Shown here in pieces: positions 22,939 to 32,229 of a stretch of DNA of 64,000 nucleotides. The stretch is from assembly GCA_947585425.1 (NCBI GenBank), contig CANPWZ010000004.1:58828-122827 (forward strand), in the 5' to 3' direction. This DNA is from an uncultured Oscillospiraceae bacterium. GTDB taxonomy: Bacteria; Bacillota; Clostridia; Oscillospirales; Oscillospiraceae. The position numbers and the translations under genes were made by a program. Within the stretch, counting starts at the first letter, position 1. Each line of letters opens with the position of its first letter. The notes beneath the pieces were generated by a model. The model was given only the letters and a program-made list of their open reading frames with translations. It searched no databases and had not been told where the DNA came from.

Positions 22939-24600
22939 TTATTGAGCCTCCAGATAGCGGGTGTAGGCGTTCTGGTAGACCTCCAGCAGCTTGCTCATGC
23001 CGCAGCTGTCCTCCAGCATGGCCTTGTAGGCGTTCCACTCGTCGTCGGTGGGGCCGCCGTTCTTCAGCCAGTTGCCCTCTTTCTCAGAGACCTGGCTGGT
23101 GAAGTCGGCCTTGTAGCGGTCGATGACCTCAAGCTCCTCGGTGGTGAAGGTCACGTCGTTGGGGTAGGCGGCGGAGGAGCCAACATAGGGCATCCAGAAC
23201 TCGGTCAGTTCCTCCAGGCGCACCTTGGCGCGGTCCTCCATCTCGAACACGTTGTTGTAGTACTCAGGCAGCACCAGGATGGGGCCCAGGGCCTGATACT
23301 GGTTTTTCAGCTCGCCGGCGGACTTGCCAAACTTCTCCCGGGCCTCGTCGTCGGTGATGGACTTCCACACGCCGGCGTCGTCCTTGCCGGTGAAGTAGAC
23401 GTCGATGGGGCCGTACTGCAGCTGCATGGCGATCTCGGGATCATACCACTGGTCGAAGTACTTGCACAGCAGCTCGGGGTTGCCGCAGGCGCTGGTGATG
23501 TTCAGGTGGCCGGAGGTGACGGCGGGGGCGGAGCGCATGGTGATGTTGCGGGTCTCGGAATACTGGGTGCCCTCGGGACCGTACATGGGGGGCAGGAACA
23601 CAAAGTCATCGGCGTGCTCGCCGGCGATCTCGTCGATCTCCCACCAGGTGGTGACGCCTACCCGGCCCTGGGAGACCTTGGCGATCAGCTGGCTGGAATC
23701 CTGGGAGAACATCTCCAGATCCATCAGGCCCTCCTTGTACCAGTCGGAGAAGTAGCTGACGGCGTCGCGATAGGCGTCGCTGACGCAGACGAACTCCACG
23801 GTGCCGTCGTCATGGGCCAGCAGGTCGTTGCACACGTCGCTGGTGAAGTTGGTGAAGCCGAAGCCGGCGTAGAAGATCTCCTGGCCCCAGCACCACTGGT
23901 CATAGCCGGTGGAAAGGGGGATGGTGGAGCCGGCGGCGTTGCCGGCGCGGGTGGCCATGTCGTTCTCCTTGAAGGCCACCAGCACGTCGTGCAGCTCGGT
24001 GAGGTTGGTGGGCACATCCAGGCCCAGCTCGTCCAGCCAGGTCTTGTTGATCATGGAGAACTCGGGGATGGAGTGGATGGGCAGATTGTTCTCCGCGCCG
24101 ATGGCGGCGGTGCCCATGATCTCGCCCTGAGGCAGACCGTAGATCTTGCCGTCGGCCATGGTGATGGCGGAGCGGATCTCAGGGTGCTCGTCCAGGATCT
24201 TGCTCAGGTTGGGCATGATCTCGGGGGTGATGTAGGGGGTCAGGTCGATGAAGGTGCCGTCATTGCCGTACTTGTTGATGTCGTTCTGGCTGAAGCCCAC
24301 GGCGATGAAGGCATCGGGCAGCTGGTTGCCGCCGATGAGGGTGCCCACGCGCTCGCCCAGGGAGTCGCTCATCAGATCCCAGTCGATCTCCACGCCGGCG
24401 TTCTCCGCCATCTGGTTCATGACGGGGTTGGAGTCATAGCCGGAGCTCAGGGGGGAGTTGCCGCCCACGATGTAGAAATCGGTCTGGTTGGGGTCGGCGG
24501 AGGCCTTGGCGCCGCCGCTGCCGCAGCCGGCCATCAGCCCGCATAGCAGGCCGGCGCACAGGACCAGGCACAGCGCTTTGACGAGGACGTTCTTTTTCAT
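22939..24600 (-). CDS. Sugar ABC transporter solute-binding lipoprotein
   Basis: 553 residues from ATG 24600, with AAGGAG upstream. Lipoprotein signal peptide with lipobox LMAGC, then a family 1 extracellular binding protein of the long LplA type. The mature protein would be anchored outside the membrane and hand sugars to the two permeases encoded just upstream. Spacing to the second permease is 48 bp. The neighbouring GH32 enzymes suggest fructo-oligosaccharides as ligand; the protein itself does not reveal its sugar. Confidence 0.92.
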   Translation of the reverse strand: MKKNVLVKALCLVLCAGLLCGLMAGCGSGGAKASADPNQTDFYIVGGNSPLSSGYDSNPVMNQMAENAGVEIDWDLMSDSLGERVGTLIGGNQLPDAFIAVGFSQNDINKYGNDGTFIDLTPYITPEIMPNLSKILDEHPEIRSAITMADGKIYGLPQGEIMGTAAIGAENNLPIHSIPEFSMINKTWLDELGLDVPTNLTELHDVLVAFKENDMATRAGNAAGSTIPLSTGYDQWCWGQEIFYAGFGFTNFTSDVCNDLLAHDDGTVEFVCVSDAYRDAVSYFSDWYKEGLMDLEMFSQDSSQLIAKVSQGRVGVTTWWEIDEIAGEHADDFVFLPPMYGPEGTQYSETRNITMRSAPAVTSGHLNITSACGNPELLCKYFDQWYDPEIAMQLQYGPIDVYFTGKDDAGVWKSITDDEAREKFGKSAGELKNQYQALGPILVLPEYYNNVFEMEDRAKVRLEELTEFWMPYVGSSAAYPNDVTFTTEELEVIDRYKADFTSQVSEKEGNWLKNGGPTDDEWNAYKAMLEDSCGMSKLLEVYQNAYTRYLEAQ

Positions 24601-24648
24601 AGCGATTCTCCTTATCAAAAATTTCAGAGGTTGTTAAGACGTTGCCGG

Positions 24649-25530
24649 TCAGCCCTTCACGGCGCCGGACATGAAGCCCTGCTCAAAGTACTTCTGCACG
24701 AAGGGGTAGATGACCAGCATGGGCACCGCCGCTACCACGATGGAGGCGAACTTGATCAGCTCGGCGATGCGGTTCTGTTCGGCGTAGCCGCCGTCCCCGG
24801 AGTTGATGTTGGCGGAGGCGTTGATGAGGATGCCGCGCAGCACCAGGGGGAAGGGGTCCTTGGCGTGGTCGCTGAAGTAGATCAGGGCGGTGAACCAGTC
24901 GTTCCAGTAGGCCACCATGGAGAACACCACCATCACCGCCATGATGGAGCGGCTCAGGGGGATGACCACCCGCAGGAAGATGGTCATGTTGTCGGCCCCG
25001 TCGATCTGGGCGGCCTCGATCATGTCCCTGGGGATGTTGTTCTCAAAGAAGTTCCGCACGATGATGACGTTGCCCATGGCCACGCCGCCGGGGAGGAACA
25101 GGGCCCACATGTTGTTCAGCAGGCCGGTGTCCCGCACCACGATGTAGGTGGGGATCAGGCCGCCGCCGAAGTACATGGTGATGATGAAGAAGATGGAGAT
25201 CCACTTCCGGCCGGGCAGGTCCTTCCGGCTCAGGGGGAAGGCCACGATGTAGACCATCACCACCGAGTAGATGGTGCCGATGACGGTGTACTTCACCGAG
25301 TTGAGGAAGCCCTTTAACAGGTCGGACCGGGCGAACACCGAGGTGTAGCCCTCCAGGGTGAACTGGCTGGGCAGCAGGAAGGTCTTGCCGGCGTACACGT
25401 CGTAGGGGTCGGACACGGAGGCGATGACCACATAGTACAGGGGGTAGGCGATGATCAGCAGGATCAGGCAGGAGAGGACCACCAGGATGACGTCGCTGGT
25501 GCGGTCGGAAAGGCCGTGTTTCTTAGTCAT
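24649..25530 (-). CDS. Carbohydrate ABC transporter permease, YtcP/LplC type
   Basis: 293 residues from ATG 25530, with AGGAGG 8 nt upstream. Six predicted membrane helices and the inner-membrane permease EAA loop, here EAAQIDGADNMTIFLRVVIPLS, which docks onto the ATPase. It is the partner of the permease encoded 13 bp upstream. No ATPase gene is in this operon; the MsmK-like ATPase at 31075-32229 probably serves it. Confidence 0.94.
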   Translation of the reverse strand: MTKKHGLSDRTSDVILVVLSCLILLIIAYPLYYVVIASVSDPYDVYAGKTFLLPSQFTLEGYTSVFARSDLLKGFLNSVKYTVIGTIYSVVMVYIVAFPLSRKDLPGRKWISIFFIITMYFGGGLIPTYIVVRDTGLLNNMWALFLPGGVAMGNVIIVRNFFENNIPRDMIEAAQIDGADNMTIFLRVVIPLSRSIMAVMVVFSMVAYWNDWFTALIYFSDHAKDPFPLVLRGILINASANINSGDGGYAEQNRIAELIKFASIVVAAVPMLVIYPFVQKYFEQGFMSGAVKG

Positions 25531-25543
25531 TGCCCGCACCTCC

Positions 25544-26497
25544 TTACACGAAGCTGACGTCGGCAGCCTTCTTGGCGATCTGGTTGACGACCACCAGCAG
25601 GATGATGTTGATGACCGTGTTGAACAGACCGACGGCGGTGGAGAGGCTGTAGGCGTGGTTGACGATGCCCTGTTCGTAGACGTACACCGCGATGACGTCG
25701 CTGGTGGCCTTGTTCAGCTGGGTCTGGAGCAGGAACACCTTTTCGAAGCCGACGCTCATCAGGCCGCTGGCGCTCATGATGAGCTGGAGGATGATCATGG
25801 GGGTCAGCTCGGGCAGGTCGATGTTCATGATACGCTGGAACATGGACGCGCCGTCGATCTTGGCGGCCTCATAGAGGCCGGGGTCCACGGCGGACAGGGT
25901 GGCCAGGTAGATGATGGTGCCCCAGCCGGCGTCCTGCCAGATGCCCGAGGCGATGTAGATGGTGCGGAAGGCCTCGGGCACCGTCAGGAAGTCCACCTGG
26001 GACCCCAGCAGCAGGTTGATGAGGCCGCCGTAGGGGGAGAGAAAGATGCGGATCATACCGCAGACTACCATGATGGAGATGAAGTGGGGGGCGTAGAGAA
26101 CGGTCTGCACCACCCGCTTGAACCGCTTGAAGCGGAGCTGATTGATGCCCAGGGACAGGATGATGGGCACCGGGAAGCTCCACAGCAGGCTGAACAGGCT
26201 CAGCAGGATGGTATTGCGGATCATCCGCTGGAAGTTGGGGGCGGTGAAGAACCGCTCGAACCAATCGAAGCCCACCCATTCGCTGCCGAAGAAGCCGCGG
26301 CTGGGGACATAATCGCGGAAGGCGATCTGGATGCCCACCATGGGGATGTACTTGTAGATCACGGTGATGACGATGGGGATGACCAGCAGCAGATAGAGCT
26401 GCCAGTTCTCCAGGATACGTTTGCCCAGGGACTTGCCGGCCACGGTCCTGACCTGGGCCGGCGCCTGTCCGGAGGCAGCGGAAGCAGATTTGCTCAC
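25544..26497 (-). CDS. Carbohydrate ABC transporter permease, LplB type
   Basis: 317 residues from GTG 26497, with AAGGAGG 10 nt upstream; the longer frame to 26617 is translated promoter DNA. Six membrane helices and an EAA loop (YEAAKIDGASMFQRIMNIDLPEL). First gene of the four-gene operon permease, permease, binding protein, GH32. Its promoter at 26661-26689 has LacI-type operators in the spacer and just downstream, so the operon should be off without inducer. Confidence 0.93.
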   Translation of the reverse strand: MSKSASAASGQAPAQVRTVAGKSLGKRILENWQLYLLLVIPIVITVIYKYIPMVGIQIAFRDYVPSRGFFGSEWVGFDWFERFFTAPNFQRMIRNTILLSLFSLLWSFPVPIILSLGINQLRFKRFKRVVQTVLYAPHFISIMVVCGMIRIFLSPYGGLINLLLGSQVDFLTVPEAFRTIYIASGIWQDAGWGTIIYLATLSAVDPGLYEAAKIDGASMFQRIMNIDLPELTPMIILQLIMSASGLMSVGFEKVFLLQTQLNKATSDVIAVYVYEQGIVNHAYSLSTAVGLFNTVINIILLVVVNQIAKKAADVSFV

Positions 26498-26631
26498 GCG
26501 GGGACTCCCTCCTTTTAATACTGATTGCCCGTTGGGGCGCGGGAGAATGGGACACAGAACTCTCCCGCCCGGGCCCCGCGCTCTGCCGGTCGGGTCACCA
26601 ACCTGTGCCGGGAACACGGGACGATCGCCGT

Positions 26632-26654
26632 TGCGAAACGTTATTTCTTGTTCA
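26632..26654 (+). promoter_or_regulatory. LacI-family operator 1
   Basis: TGCGAAACGTTATTT then CTTGTTCA. It recurs almost exactly at 32665-32686 before the surface lipoprotein gene. It lies just downstream of the permease -10 box. Confidence 0.8.
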
Positions 26655-26660
26655 GGAAGA

Positions 26661-26689
26661 AGAGTAGCACAGTGAAACGTTCAAGTCAA
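26661..26689 (-). promoter_or_regulatory. Promoter of the sugar transporter operon, with operator in the spacer
   Basis: On the minus strand TTGACT, 17-bp spacer, TACTCT. The spacer contains TGAACGTTTCA (26673-26683), a near-palindromic LacI-type site, so repressor binding would directly block polymerase. Confidence 0.85.
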
Positions 26690-26786
26690 CAAATATTTCA
26701 GAATATTTTGAATGAAATATGAACTTTTCGCAAATTGCACAAAGCAAAAACCACAAAAATAGCTATTCTGACGAAGAAAAGGGCTG

Positions 26787-26801
26787 TCAAACGTTTCATG
26801 A
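26787..26801 (+). promoter_or_regulatory. LacI-family operator 3
   Basis: TCAAACGTTTCATGA, containing the perfect 8-bp palindrome AAACGTTT. It lies about 100 bp upstream of the permease promoter and 30 bp upstream of the lacI -35 box. It may allow looping and autoregulation. Confidence 0.7.
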
Positions 26802-26829
26802 AAAAATCAAAAAAGTCGTCATGAACCCC

Positions 26830-26858
26830 TTTACAAATAGCGATTCATCCGCTATAAT
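26830..26858 (+). promoter_or_regulatory. Promoter of the LacI-family regulator
   Basis: TTTACA, 17-bp spacer, TATAAT. An inverted repeat GTGAAA ... TTTCAC follows at about 26860-26882, inside the leader. Confidence 0.88.
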
Positions 26859-26910
26859 GTGAAACAGTACTGATCATTTCACCATCATTTCACAAAACGG
26901 AAGTGAGCCT

Positions 26911-27903
26911 ATGTCAAGACAGCAGAGTTCGGCCCCCACCATGAAGGACGTGGCCCGGGAGGCGGGCGTGGCCCTGGGCACCGTGTCCAAGGTCATCAAC
27001 GGCCTGCCCGTGGGGGAGAGCTACCGGATCCGGGTGGAGGAGGCCGTCAAGGCCCTGAACTACCGGGTGAACAACTACGCCCGGGGCCTCAAGGGGGGGC
27101 AGACCTTCATCATCGCGGTGATGGTCCCCAACCTGCTCAACCCCTATTTCTCCCGGGTGGCCCACTGCATCAACCTGGAGCTGGCGGCCCGGGGCTATAA
27201 GATGCTGCTGTGCTCCACCGAGTTCGACCCGGTCCAGGAGCAGAACTACGTGATCAGCGCCGAGCAGCAGAAGGTGGACGGCATCATCTGCCTGTCCTAC
27301 AACCCGGAGCTGGAGGTGTCGGAGGACGTGCCCCTCATCTCCATCGACCGATATTTCGGCGCCAAGATCCCCTGCGTGGCCAGCGACAACTACGGCGGCG
27401 GCCGCCTGGCGGCGGAGAAGCTGGTGGAGAACGGCTGCAAAAACCTGGCCTTCCTGCGGATCGGCTCCGTCCTCACCAACGAGCCCAACAAGCGGCGGGA
27501 CGGCTTCATCAACGGCTGCGAGGCCCTGGGGGTCCCCTATTCCCTGAAGATCGTGGACGACGGCACCCCCTATTCCGAGTTCGAGGCGTTCCTGCGGGAG
27601 CATTTCCACGGCGGAAAGCTGGATTTCGACGGCATCTTCTGCGTCACCGACTCCCTGGCCCACCAGATCATCGGCTCCCTGCGGACCATGGGCCTGCGGG
27701 TGCCGGAGGACGTGCAGGTGGTGGGGTTCGACGGCATCCGCAGCTTCGGCGATCTGGAGTACACCTGCTCCACCATCGTCCAGCCGGTGGAGGAGATCGC
27801 CGCCCAGTGCGTGGAGATGGTGCTGGAGAAGGACCGCTCCCGGCTGCCGGCGCTGGTGTGCCTGCCGGTGAGCTACGCCTGCGGCGGCACCACCAAAGGG
27901 TGA
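26911..27903 (+). CDS. LacI-family transcriptional regulator of the fructan locus
   Basis: 330 residues. N-terminal helix-turn-helix with the LacI signature TMKDVAREAGVALGTVSKVING, a hinge helix, then a periplasmic-binding-protein-like effector domain (about 65-330). ATG 26911 follows GGAAGTGAGCCT. It is divergent from the transporter operon, and GAAACGTT-centred sites lie in front of that operon and the surface genes at 32747. It most likely represses both until a fructan-derived sugar binds. The effector cannot be named from the sequence. Confidence 0.92.
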   Translation: MSRQQSSAPTMKDVAREAGVALGTVSKVINGLPVGESYRIRVEEAVKALNYRVNNYARGLKGGQTFIIAVMVPNLLNPYFSRVAHCINLELAARGYKMLLCSTEFDPVQEQNYVISAEQQKVDGIICLSYNPELEVSEDVPLISIDRYFGAKIPCVASDNYGGGRLAAEKLVENGCKNLAFLRIGSVLTNEPNKRRDGFINGCEALGVPYSLKIVDDGTPYSEFEAFLREHFHGGKLDFDGIFCVTDSLAHQIIGSLRTMGLRVPEDVQVVGFDGIRSFGDLEYTCSTIVQPVEEIAAQCVEMVLEKDRSRLPALVCLPVSYACGGTTKG

Positions 27904-27909
27904 GGGACC

Positions 27910-28653
27910 ATGGCCAGCGAGTATTTGAAATGGAAGTACCGGGACGTGAAGCCCGATGGGCCGCCCCGGGAGCGGACGAAGAAAGAGAAACTGGCCAACT
28001 GGTTCCACTACAATAAGGGGTGGATCGTGGTCTGGGCGGTGCTGCTGGTCTGCCTGGGCAGCATGGTCTGGAGCGCCCTGGGCGGGAAGGTGAGGCCGGA
28101 CCACATCTTCGCCTACGTGGGGGAGCGCGCCCTGCCGCAGGACTGCATCGCCGCCCTGGAGCGGGAGCTGGCCGCCCTGGGGCAGGACGTGAACGGGGAC
28201 GGCAAGACGGTGGTGGAGGTGCGGCAGTATCCCAGCGGCGGGGACGGCGCCGACCCCGGGGAGGCCATGCAGTACGCCTACGCGTACAGCGCCAAGCTGA
28301 TGGCCGACCTCAACGAGGGGGAGAGCTACTTCTTCCTGCTGGAGGACCCGGAGGGGTTCCAAAAGGGCTATCAGATCCTGGCGGGGCCGGACGGACAGCT
28401 CTCCCCGGAGGGGGACGACAGCGCAGAGGGCAAGGCCGCGCTGTGGGCCGGCTGCCCGGTGCTGGCCGGCCTGGACCTGGGCGGCTATCAGGCGGACGCG
28501 CTGAGCGACGGGACCATCATCGGGGACTGCCAGGAGCTGCTGTCCGGGCTGTACCTGGCCCGCCGGGGCTTTTACTATGAGAAACAGGCCGCCAAGCACG
28601 AGGCCGACGGAGAGCTGTGGGCCATCCTGACCAAGGGGGCGATTTTTTCGTGA
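27910..28653 (+). CDS. Membrane-anchored protein of unknown function
   Basis: 247 residues. A basic, hydrophilic N-terminus (about 1-37) is followed by one membrane helix (about 38-58, WIVVWAVLLVCLGSMVW) and an outside domain of about 185 residues with no motif I know. It begins 6 bp after the lacI stop and overlaps the next gene by 4 bp, so it belongs to the same transcript as lacI, a lipoprotein, a YesL-like protein and fructokinase. Its outer domain and company suggest a surface role in sugar handling, but this is only contextual. Confidence 0.75.
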   Translation: MASEYLKWKYRDVKPDGPPRERTKKEKLANWFHYNKGWIVVWAVLLVCLGSMVWSALGGKVRPDHIFAYVGERALPQDCIAALERELAALGQDVNGDGKTVVEVRQYPSGGDGADPGEAMQYAYAYSAKLMADLNEGESYFFLLEDPEGFQKGYQILAGPDGQLSPEGDDSAEGKAALWAGCPVLAGLDLGGYQADALSDGTIIGDCQELLSGLYLARRGFYYEKQAAKHEADGELWAILTKGAIFS

Positions 28654-29246
28654 AGAAAATGAAACGTATCATTGCGCTGGCCGCGCTGTGTGCGCTGGCG
28701 CTGTCCGGCTGCGGCGGACCCTCTGCGGAGGGCGCCCTGCCTCCGGGCTGGGAGAGGACCTGGGTCCGGGTGGCCGACCTGCTGGGGGTGGAGCCTATGG
28801 AGGGCTTTTCCCCCAGTGAAAACATGGACGCCCTGGGAGTGGCAGGGCTGTACTACGCCACCTGGACCGCCGGCGAAGGGGAGACCATCACCAACGACGA
28901 GGACGGCGAGGCCATCCTGTACGACGCCCAGATCTACCTGCTGATCCAGCAGTTCAAGGAGAGCGGCAAGGCGCAGGCCGCCCTGGAGGACTGGCAGGAC
29001 CGGGAGCGGGAGAACTATGAGGCCGGCGAGGCGGTCACCGAGACTCACGCCGGACAGGCGTTCACCGTTCTTCCTCTGCTGGCGGGAAAGGAGAGCAACC
29101 CCTACACCCACGGGGCGGCGGCCTTTGCCCTCCATGAGGGGGGCTGGGCCCTCTGCGTGGAGCTGCTGTGCCGGGACGGTTTCGAAGGGGAGCCTCAGGC
29201 CCTGCTGGGCGAGTTCCTGGACGGGTTCCACTACAACGACGGATAA
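28650..29246 (+). CDS. Small lipoprotein of unknown function
   Basis: 198 residues from GTG 28650, overlapping the previous stop (GTGA); ATG 28659 is an alternative. A typical signal peptide and lipobox LALSGC predict a lipid-anchored outer-face protein. The mature part is acidic with no recognised domain. It sits in the lacI-fructokinase operon between two other membrane-associated genes. No enzyme motif is seen. Confidence 0.75.
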   Translation: MKKMKRIIALAALCALALSGCGGPSAEGALPPGWERTWVRVADLLGVEPMEGFSPSENMDALGVAGLYYATWTAGEGETITNDEDGEAILYDAQIYLLIQQFKESGKAQAALEDWQDRERENYEAGEAVTETHAGQAFTVLPLLAGKESNPYTHGAAAFALHEGGWALCVELLCRDGFEGEPQALLGEFLDGFHYNDG

Positions 29247-29258
29247 GGAGGGACTGTT

Positions 29259-30047
29259 ATGGGCCTGTTTTTCCCCATGGACGACGACCATCTGCCCCCC
29301 GGCCGGAGAAAGGGGTTTGCCCGCTACCGGGAGGTCTTGGGCCGGGATTTCAAGCAGTTCTACCTGACCAATCTGCTGGCGCTGGCGTCCTTCATCCCGC
29401 TGGGGCTGGGGATCGGTTACGCGGTGCTGTCCCAAAGCGTGCTGGTGCTGATCCCGGTGTCCATCGTGGGCGGGATGATCGCGGGGCAGGGCCTCGCCGC
29501 CATGTACGACCTGATCCTCCGCCGGATGCGGGACGTGATGGACGACTGGTGGGTGGCCTTCAAAAAATCCCTGCGGCAGAACTGGCGCTCCGCCCTGCTG
29601 CCCGGGGCGCTGGAGGGGCTGTTTTTGGGCTTCCTGGTGTTCGCCGGGGCGCTGATCTGGTGGGGCGGGACCCTCACCATCGGCACCGCCCTGCTCCTGT
29701 GCGCCGCTATCCTCATCTTCTGCATGATCTTCTCCATCTGGTGGCCCCAGGTGGTGCTTTTTGAGCAGAAAACGGTCATCCGGCTGAAAAACTGCGCCCT
29801 GTTCATCCTCCAGAACTTCCCTCAGGTGCTGGGCGCGGCCGCCATCCAGGGGGGCTTCTGGCTGCTGATGTTCCTGCTGCTGCCCTGGTCCGGCTTCGCG
29901 GTGCCGGTGCTGGGGGTGTGGTACATCCTGTTTTTGGCGGTGTTCCTGCTATATGACCGGCTGAACGAGTCCTTTAAGATCGAGGAGCAGATCGGCCAGA
30001 AGTTCCCGGAGCAGGTCTCATCTTATAACGACGAGGAGGAATCGTGA
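29259..30047 (+). CDS. YesL-like (DUF624-type) membrane protein
   Basis: 262 residues with about six membrane helices. The sequence has the DUF624/YesL look: an N-terminal FFPMDDD...Y-REVLGRDFKQFYLTNLLAL start and GQGLAAMYDLILRRMRDV after the second helix. Proteins of this kind are regularly encoded beside LplB/YtcP-type sugar transporters, although their task is unknown. It follows the lipoprotein by 12 bp and overlaps the fructokinase start by one base (TGATG). Confidence 0.75.
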   Translation: MGLFFPMDDDHLPPGRRKGFARYREVLGRDFKQFYLTNLLALASFIPLGLGIGYAVLSQSVLVLIPVSIVGGMIAGQGLAAMYDLILRRMRDVMDDWWVAFKKSLRQNWRSALLPGALEGLFLGFLVFAGALIWWGGTLTIGTALLLCAAILIFCMIFSIWWPQVVLFEQKTVIRLKNCALFILQNFPQVLGAAAIQGGFWLLMFLLLPWSGFAVPVLGVWYILFLAVFLLYDRLNESFKIEEQIGQKFPEQVSSYNDEEES

Positions 30048-30991
30048 TGACGGACATCACAGCGGTGGGCGAGATCCTGATCGACCTGACCCAGAGCGGG
30101 ACCAACGAGCAGGGCATCCCCCAATTCACGGCCAATCCCGGCGGCGCGCCGGCCAACCTGGCGGTGGCCGCCGCCCGGCTGGGGGCCAGGACCGCCTTTA
30201 TCGGCAGGGTGGGGAAGGACAGCTTCGGAGAGTTCCTCCGGGACACCCTGGCGCAAAACGGAGTGGACGTGTCCGGCCTGTCGGTGGACCCGGTGCAGCA
30301 CACCACTCTGGCGGTGGTGACGGTGGACCCCTCCGGGGAGCGGCATTTCAGCTTCTACCGGGACCCCAGCGCCGACGTGGACCTGTCCCCGGAGGATGTG
30401 CCGGCGGAGACCCTGGCAAACACGGGATTCCTCCACTTCGGCAGCGTGAGCCTCACCGCCGAGCCCGCCCGGAGCGCCACTCTCCACGCGGCCAGGACCG
30501 CGAAGGAGCGTGGGGCGGTCGTCAGCTACGACCCCAACTACCGCGCCAGCCTGTGGCCCGATGAGGGGACCGCCGTGGCGCGGATGCTGGAGCCCCTGCC
30601 TCTGGTGGACGTGCTGAAGGTGTCCGACGAGGAACTGCCCCTGCTCACCGGCACGGAGGACCTGGAGCGGGGCACCGCCCTGCTGGCGGAGAAGGGCATC
30701 GCCCTGATCTTCGTGACCCTGGGCCCCAACGGGGTGTTCTACCGCTTCCGGGGGCAGACCGGCCATGTGCCCGGCGTGCCCTGCAAGGTGGGGGACACCA
30801 ACGGCGCGGGGGACACCTTTTTCGGCGCGGCCCTGTCCCAACTGGCGAAGCTGGACGGTTTGGACGGACTGACCGTTCCGGAGCTGGAGCGCATCGCGGC
30901 CTTTGCCAATAAGGCCGCCAGCATCACCACCAGCCGGCACGGGGCCATCCCCGCCATGCCCACTCTGGAGGAAATGGGCGAAGCCCTTTGA
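30047..30991 (+). CDS. scrK: Fructokinase (PfkB family)
   Basis: 314 residues from ATG 30047. PfkB ribokinase fold: N-terminal GEILIDL and NPGGAPANLAVAAARLG (signature 1, substrate lid), and C-terminal GDTNGAGDTFFGA (signature 2, catalytic aspartate in GAGD). It phosphorylates fructose to fructose-6-phosphate and would finish the pathway begun by the GH32 enzymes. It is the last gene of the lacI operon and ends at a strong terminator. PfkB members vary in sugar choice; the GH32 neighbours make fructose most likely. Confidence 0.9.
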   Translation: MTDITAVGEILIDLTQSGTNEQGIPQFTANPGGAPANLAVAAARLGARTAFIGRVGKDSFGEFLRDTLAQNGVDVSGLSVDPVQHTTLAVVTVDPSGERHFSFYRDPSADVDLSPEDVPAETLANTGFLHFGSVSLTAEPARSATLHAARTAKERGAVVSYDPNYRASLWPDEGTAVARMLEPLPLVDVLKVSDEELPLLTGTEDLERGTALLAEKGIALIFVTLGPNGVFYRFRGQTGHVPGVPCKVGDTNGAGDTFFGAALSQLAKLDGLDGLTVPELERIAAFANKAASITTSRHGAIPAMPTLEEMGEAL

Positions 30992-31007
30992 TACCGCGCT
31001 GATATGC

Positions 31008-31054
31008 AGAAAAGCCCGCCGGCGGCCCAAAACGGGCCGCCGGCGGGCTTTTCT
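31008..31054. terminator. Bidirectional terminator between fructokinase and msmK
   Basis: A 21-bp perfect stem with A and T runs on both sides serves the two convergent genes. Confidence 0.95.
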
Positions 31055-31074
31055 ATGGAAAAGAGGAGGAGAGA

Positions 31075-32229
31075 TCAGAAGTTGTAGCTCTTGCAGACGG
31101 GGGCGCAGGCGTCGGCGGACTCCTTGTCGTACCAGATCAGGTTGTTGCCGCTCTCCTTGTCGAAGAGCTGGATCAGCTTGGGCTGGGTGGTGAAGTTCAC
31201 CGTGGCGCCCTGGGACACATCTACCTTCAAATCGACGGTGGGGATGACCATGACCACCTCGTCCGTCTCGCTGCGGGCGTGGAGGTTCACCTCGCTGCCC
31301 AGCATCTCGTTGACCTCAATGGTGGCGGTCAGGTCGCCCTCGCCCACAGAGATGTGCTGGGGCCGGATGCCCGCCACGATGTCGCAGGCCTGCTGGCCGT
31401 TGGCTTTCAGCGCCTTCTGCTGGAAATCGTCCAGCTTGATCTTGGCGTTGCGGATCTGGGCGTAGTACACGCCGTCCTCCAGCAGCAGCTTGCAGTTGTC
31501 AAAGAAGTTCATGACGGGCATGCCGATGAAGCCGGCCACGAACAGGTTGACAGGCTTGTCGAACACCTCGGTGGGGGTGCCGATCTGATTCACGAAGCCG
31601 TCCTTCATGATCACGATCCGATCGCCCAGGGTCATGGCCTCGGTCTGGTCGTGGGTGACGTACATGAAGGTAGTGTTGATGCGCTGACGCAGCTTGATGA
31701 TTTCGGCCCGCATCTGGTTGCGGAGCTTGGCGTCCAGGTTGGACAGAGGCTCGTCCATCAGGAACACCTTGGGATCGCGGACCATGGCCCGGCCGATGGC
31801 CACGCGCTGCCGCTGGCCGCCGGACAGGGCCTTGGGCTTGCGGTTCAGATACTGGGTGATGTCCAGGATCTCGGCCACTTCCTTGACCTTCCTGTCGATC
31901 TCGTCCTTGGGTACCTTCTTCAGCTTCAGGGCGAAGGCCATGTTGTCGTACACGGACATGTGGGGGTACAGGGCGTAGGACTGGAATACCATCGCGATGT
32001 CGCGGTCCTTGGGCTCCACGTTGTTGCAGAGCTTGCCGTCGATGTACAGCTCGCCGCCGGAGATCTCCTCCAGGCCGGCCACCATCCGCAGGGTAGTGGA
32101 CTTGCCGCAGCCGGAGGGTCCGACCAGCACGATGAACTCCTTGTCCTTGATGGCAAGGTTCACATCGTGGACGGCGGTGACGCCGCCGTCGTACACCTTT
32201 TTCAGATCCTTCAACAACACTTCAGACAT
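31075..32229 (-). CDS. msmK: MsmK/UgpC-type sugar ABC transporter ATPase
   Basis: 384 residues from ATG 32229 (AGGA nearby; longer frames lack a ribosome site). Walker A GPSGCGKST, Q loop VFQSYALYPHMSVYDN, signature LSGGQRQR, Walker B VFLMDEPLSNLDA, switch histidine in THDQTEA, then the C-terminal MalK-like regulatory OB domain. Such ATPases are shared by several sugar transporters. The LplB/YtcP permeases here lack their own ATPase, so this one is the likely partner. It is transcribed alone, convergent to fructokinase. Confidence 0.94.
   Translation of the reverse strand: MSEVLLKDLKKVYDGGVTAVHDVNLAIKDKEFIVLVGPSGCGKSTTLRMVAGLEEISGGELYIDGKLCNNVEPKDRDIAMVFQSYALYPHMSVYDNMAFALKLKKVPKDEIDRKVKEVAEILDITQYLNRKPKALSGGQRQRVAIGRAMVRDPKVFLMDEPLSNLDAKLRNQMRAEIIKLRQRINTTFMYVTHDQTEAMTLGDRIVIMKDGFVNQIGTPTEVFDKPVNLFVAGFIGMPVMNFFDNCKLLLEDGVYYAQIRNAKIKLDDFQQKALKANGQQACDIVAGIRPQHISVGEGDLTATIEVNEMLGSEVNLHARSETDEVVMVIPTVDLKVDVSQGATVNFTTQPKLIQLFDKESGNNLIWYDKESADACAPVCKSYNF

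Larger units (their letters stand above)
26498..26910. promoter_or_regulatory. Divergent control region between transporter operon and lacI
   Basis: A 413-bp gene-free stretch. It holds the permease promoter (26661-26689, minus), three GAAACGTT/AAACGTTT operators, and the regulator's promoter (26830-26858, plus). The transporter transcript has a leader of about 160 nt before GTG 26497. Confidence 0.85.
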
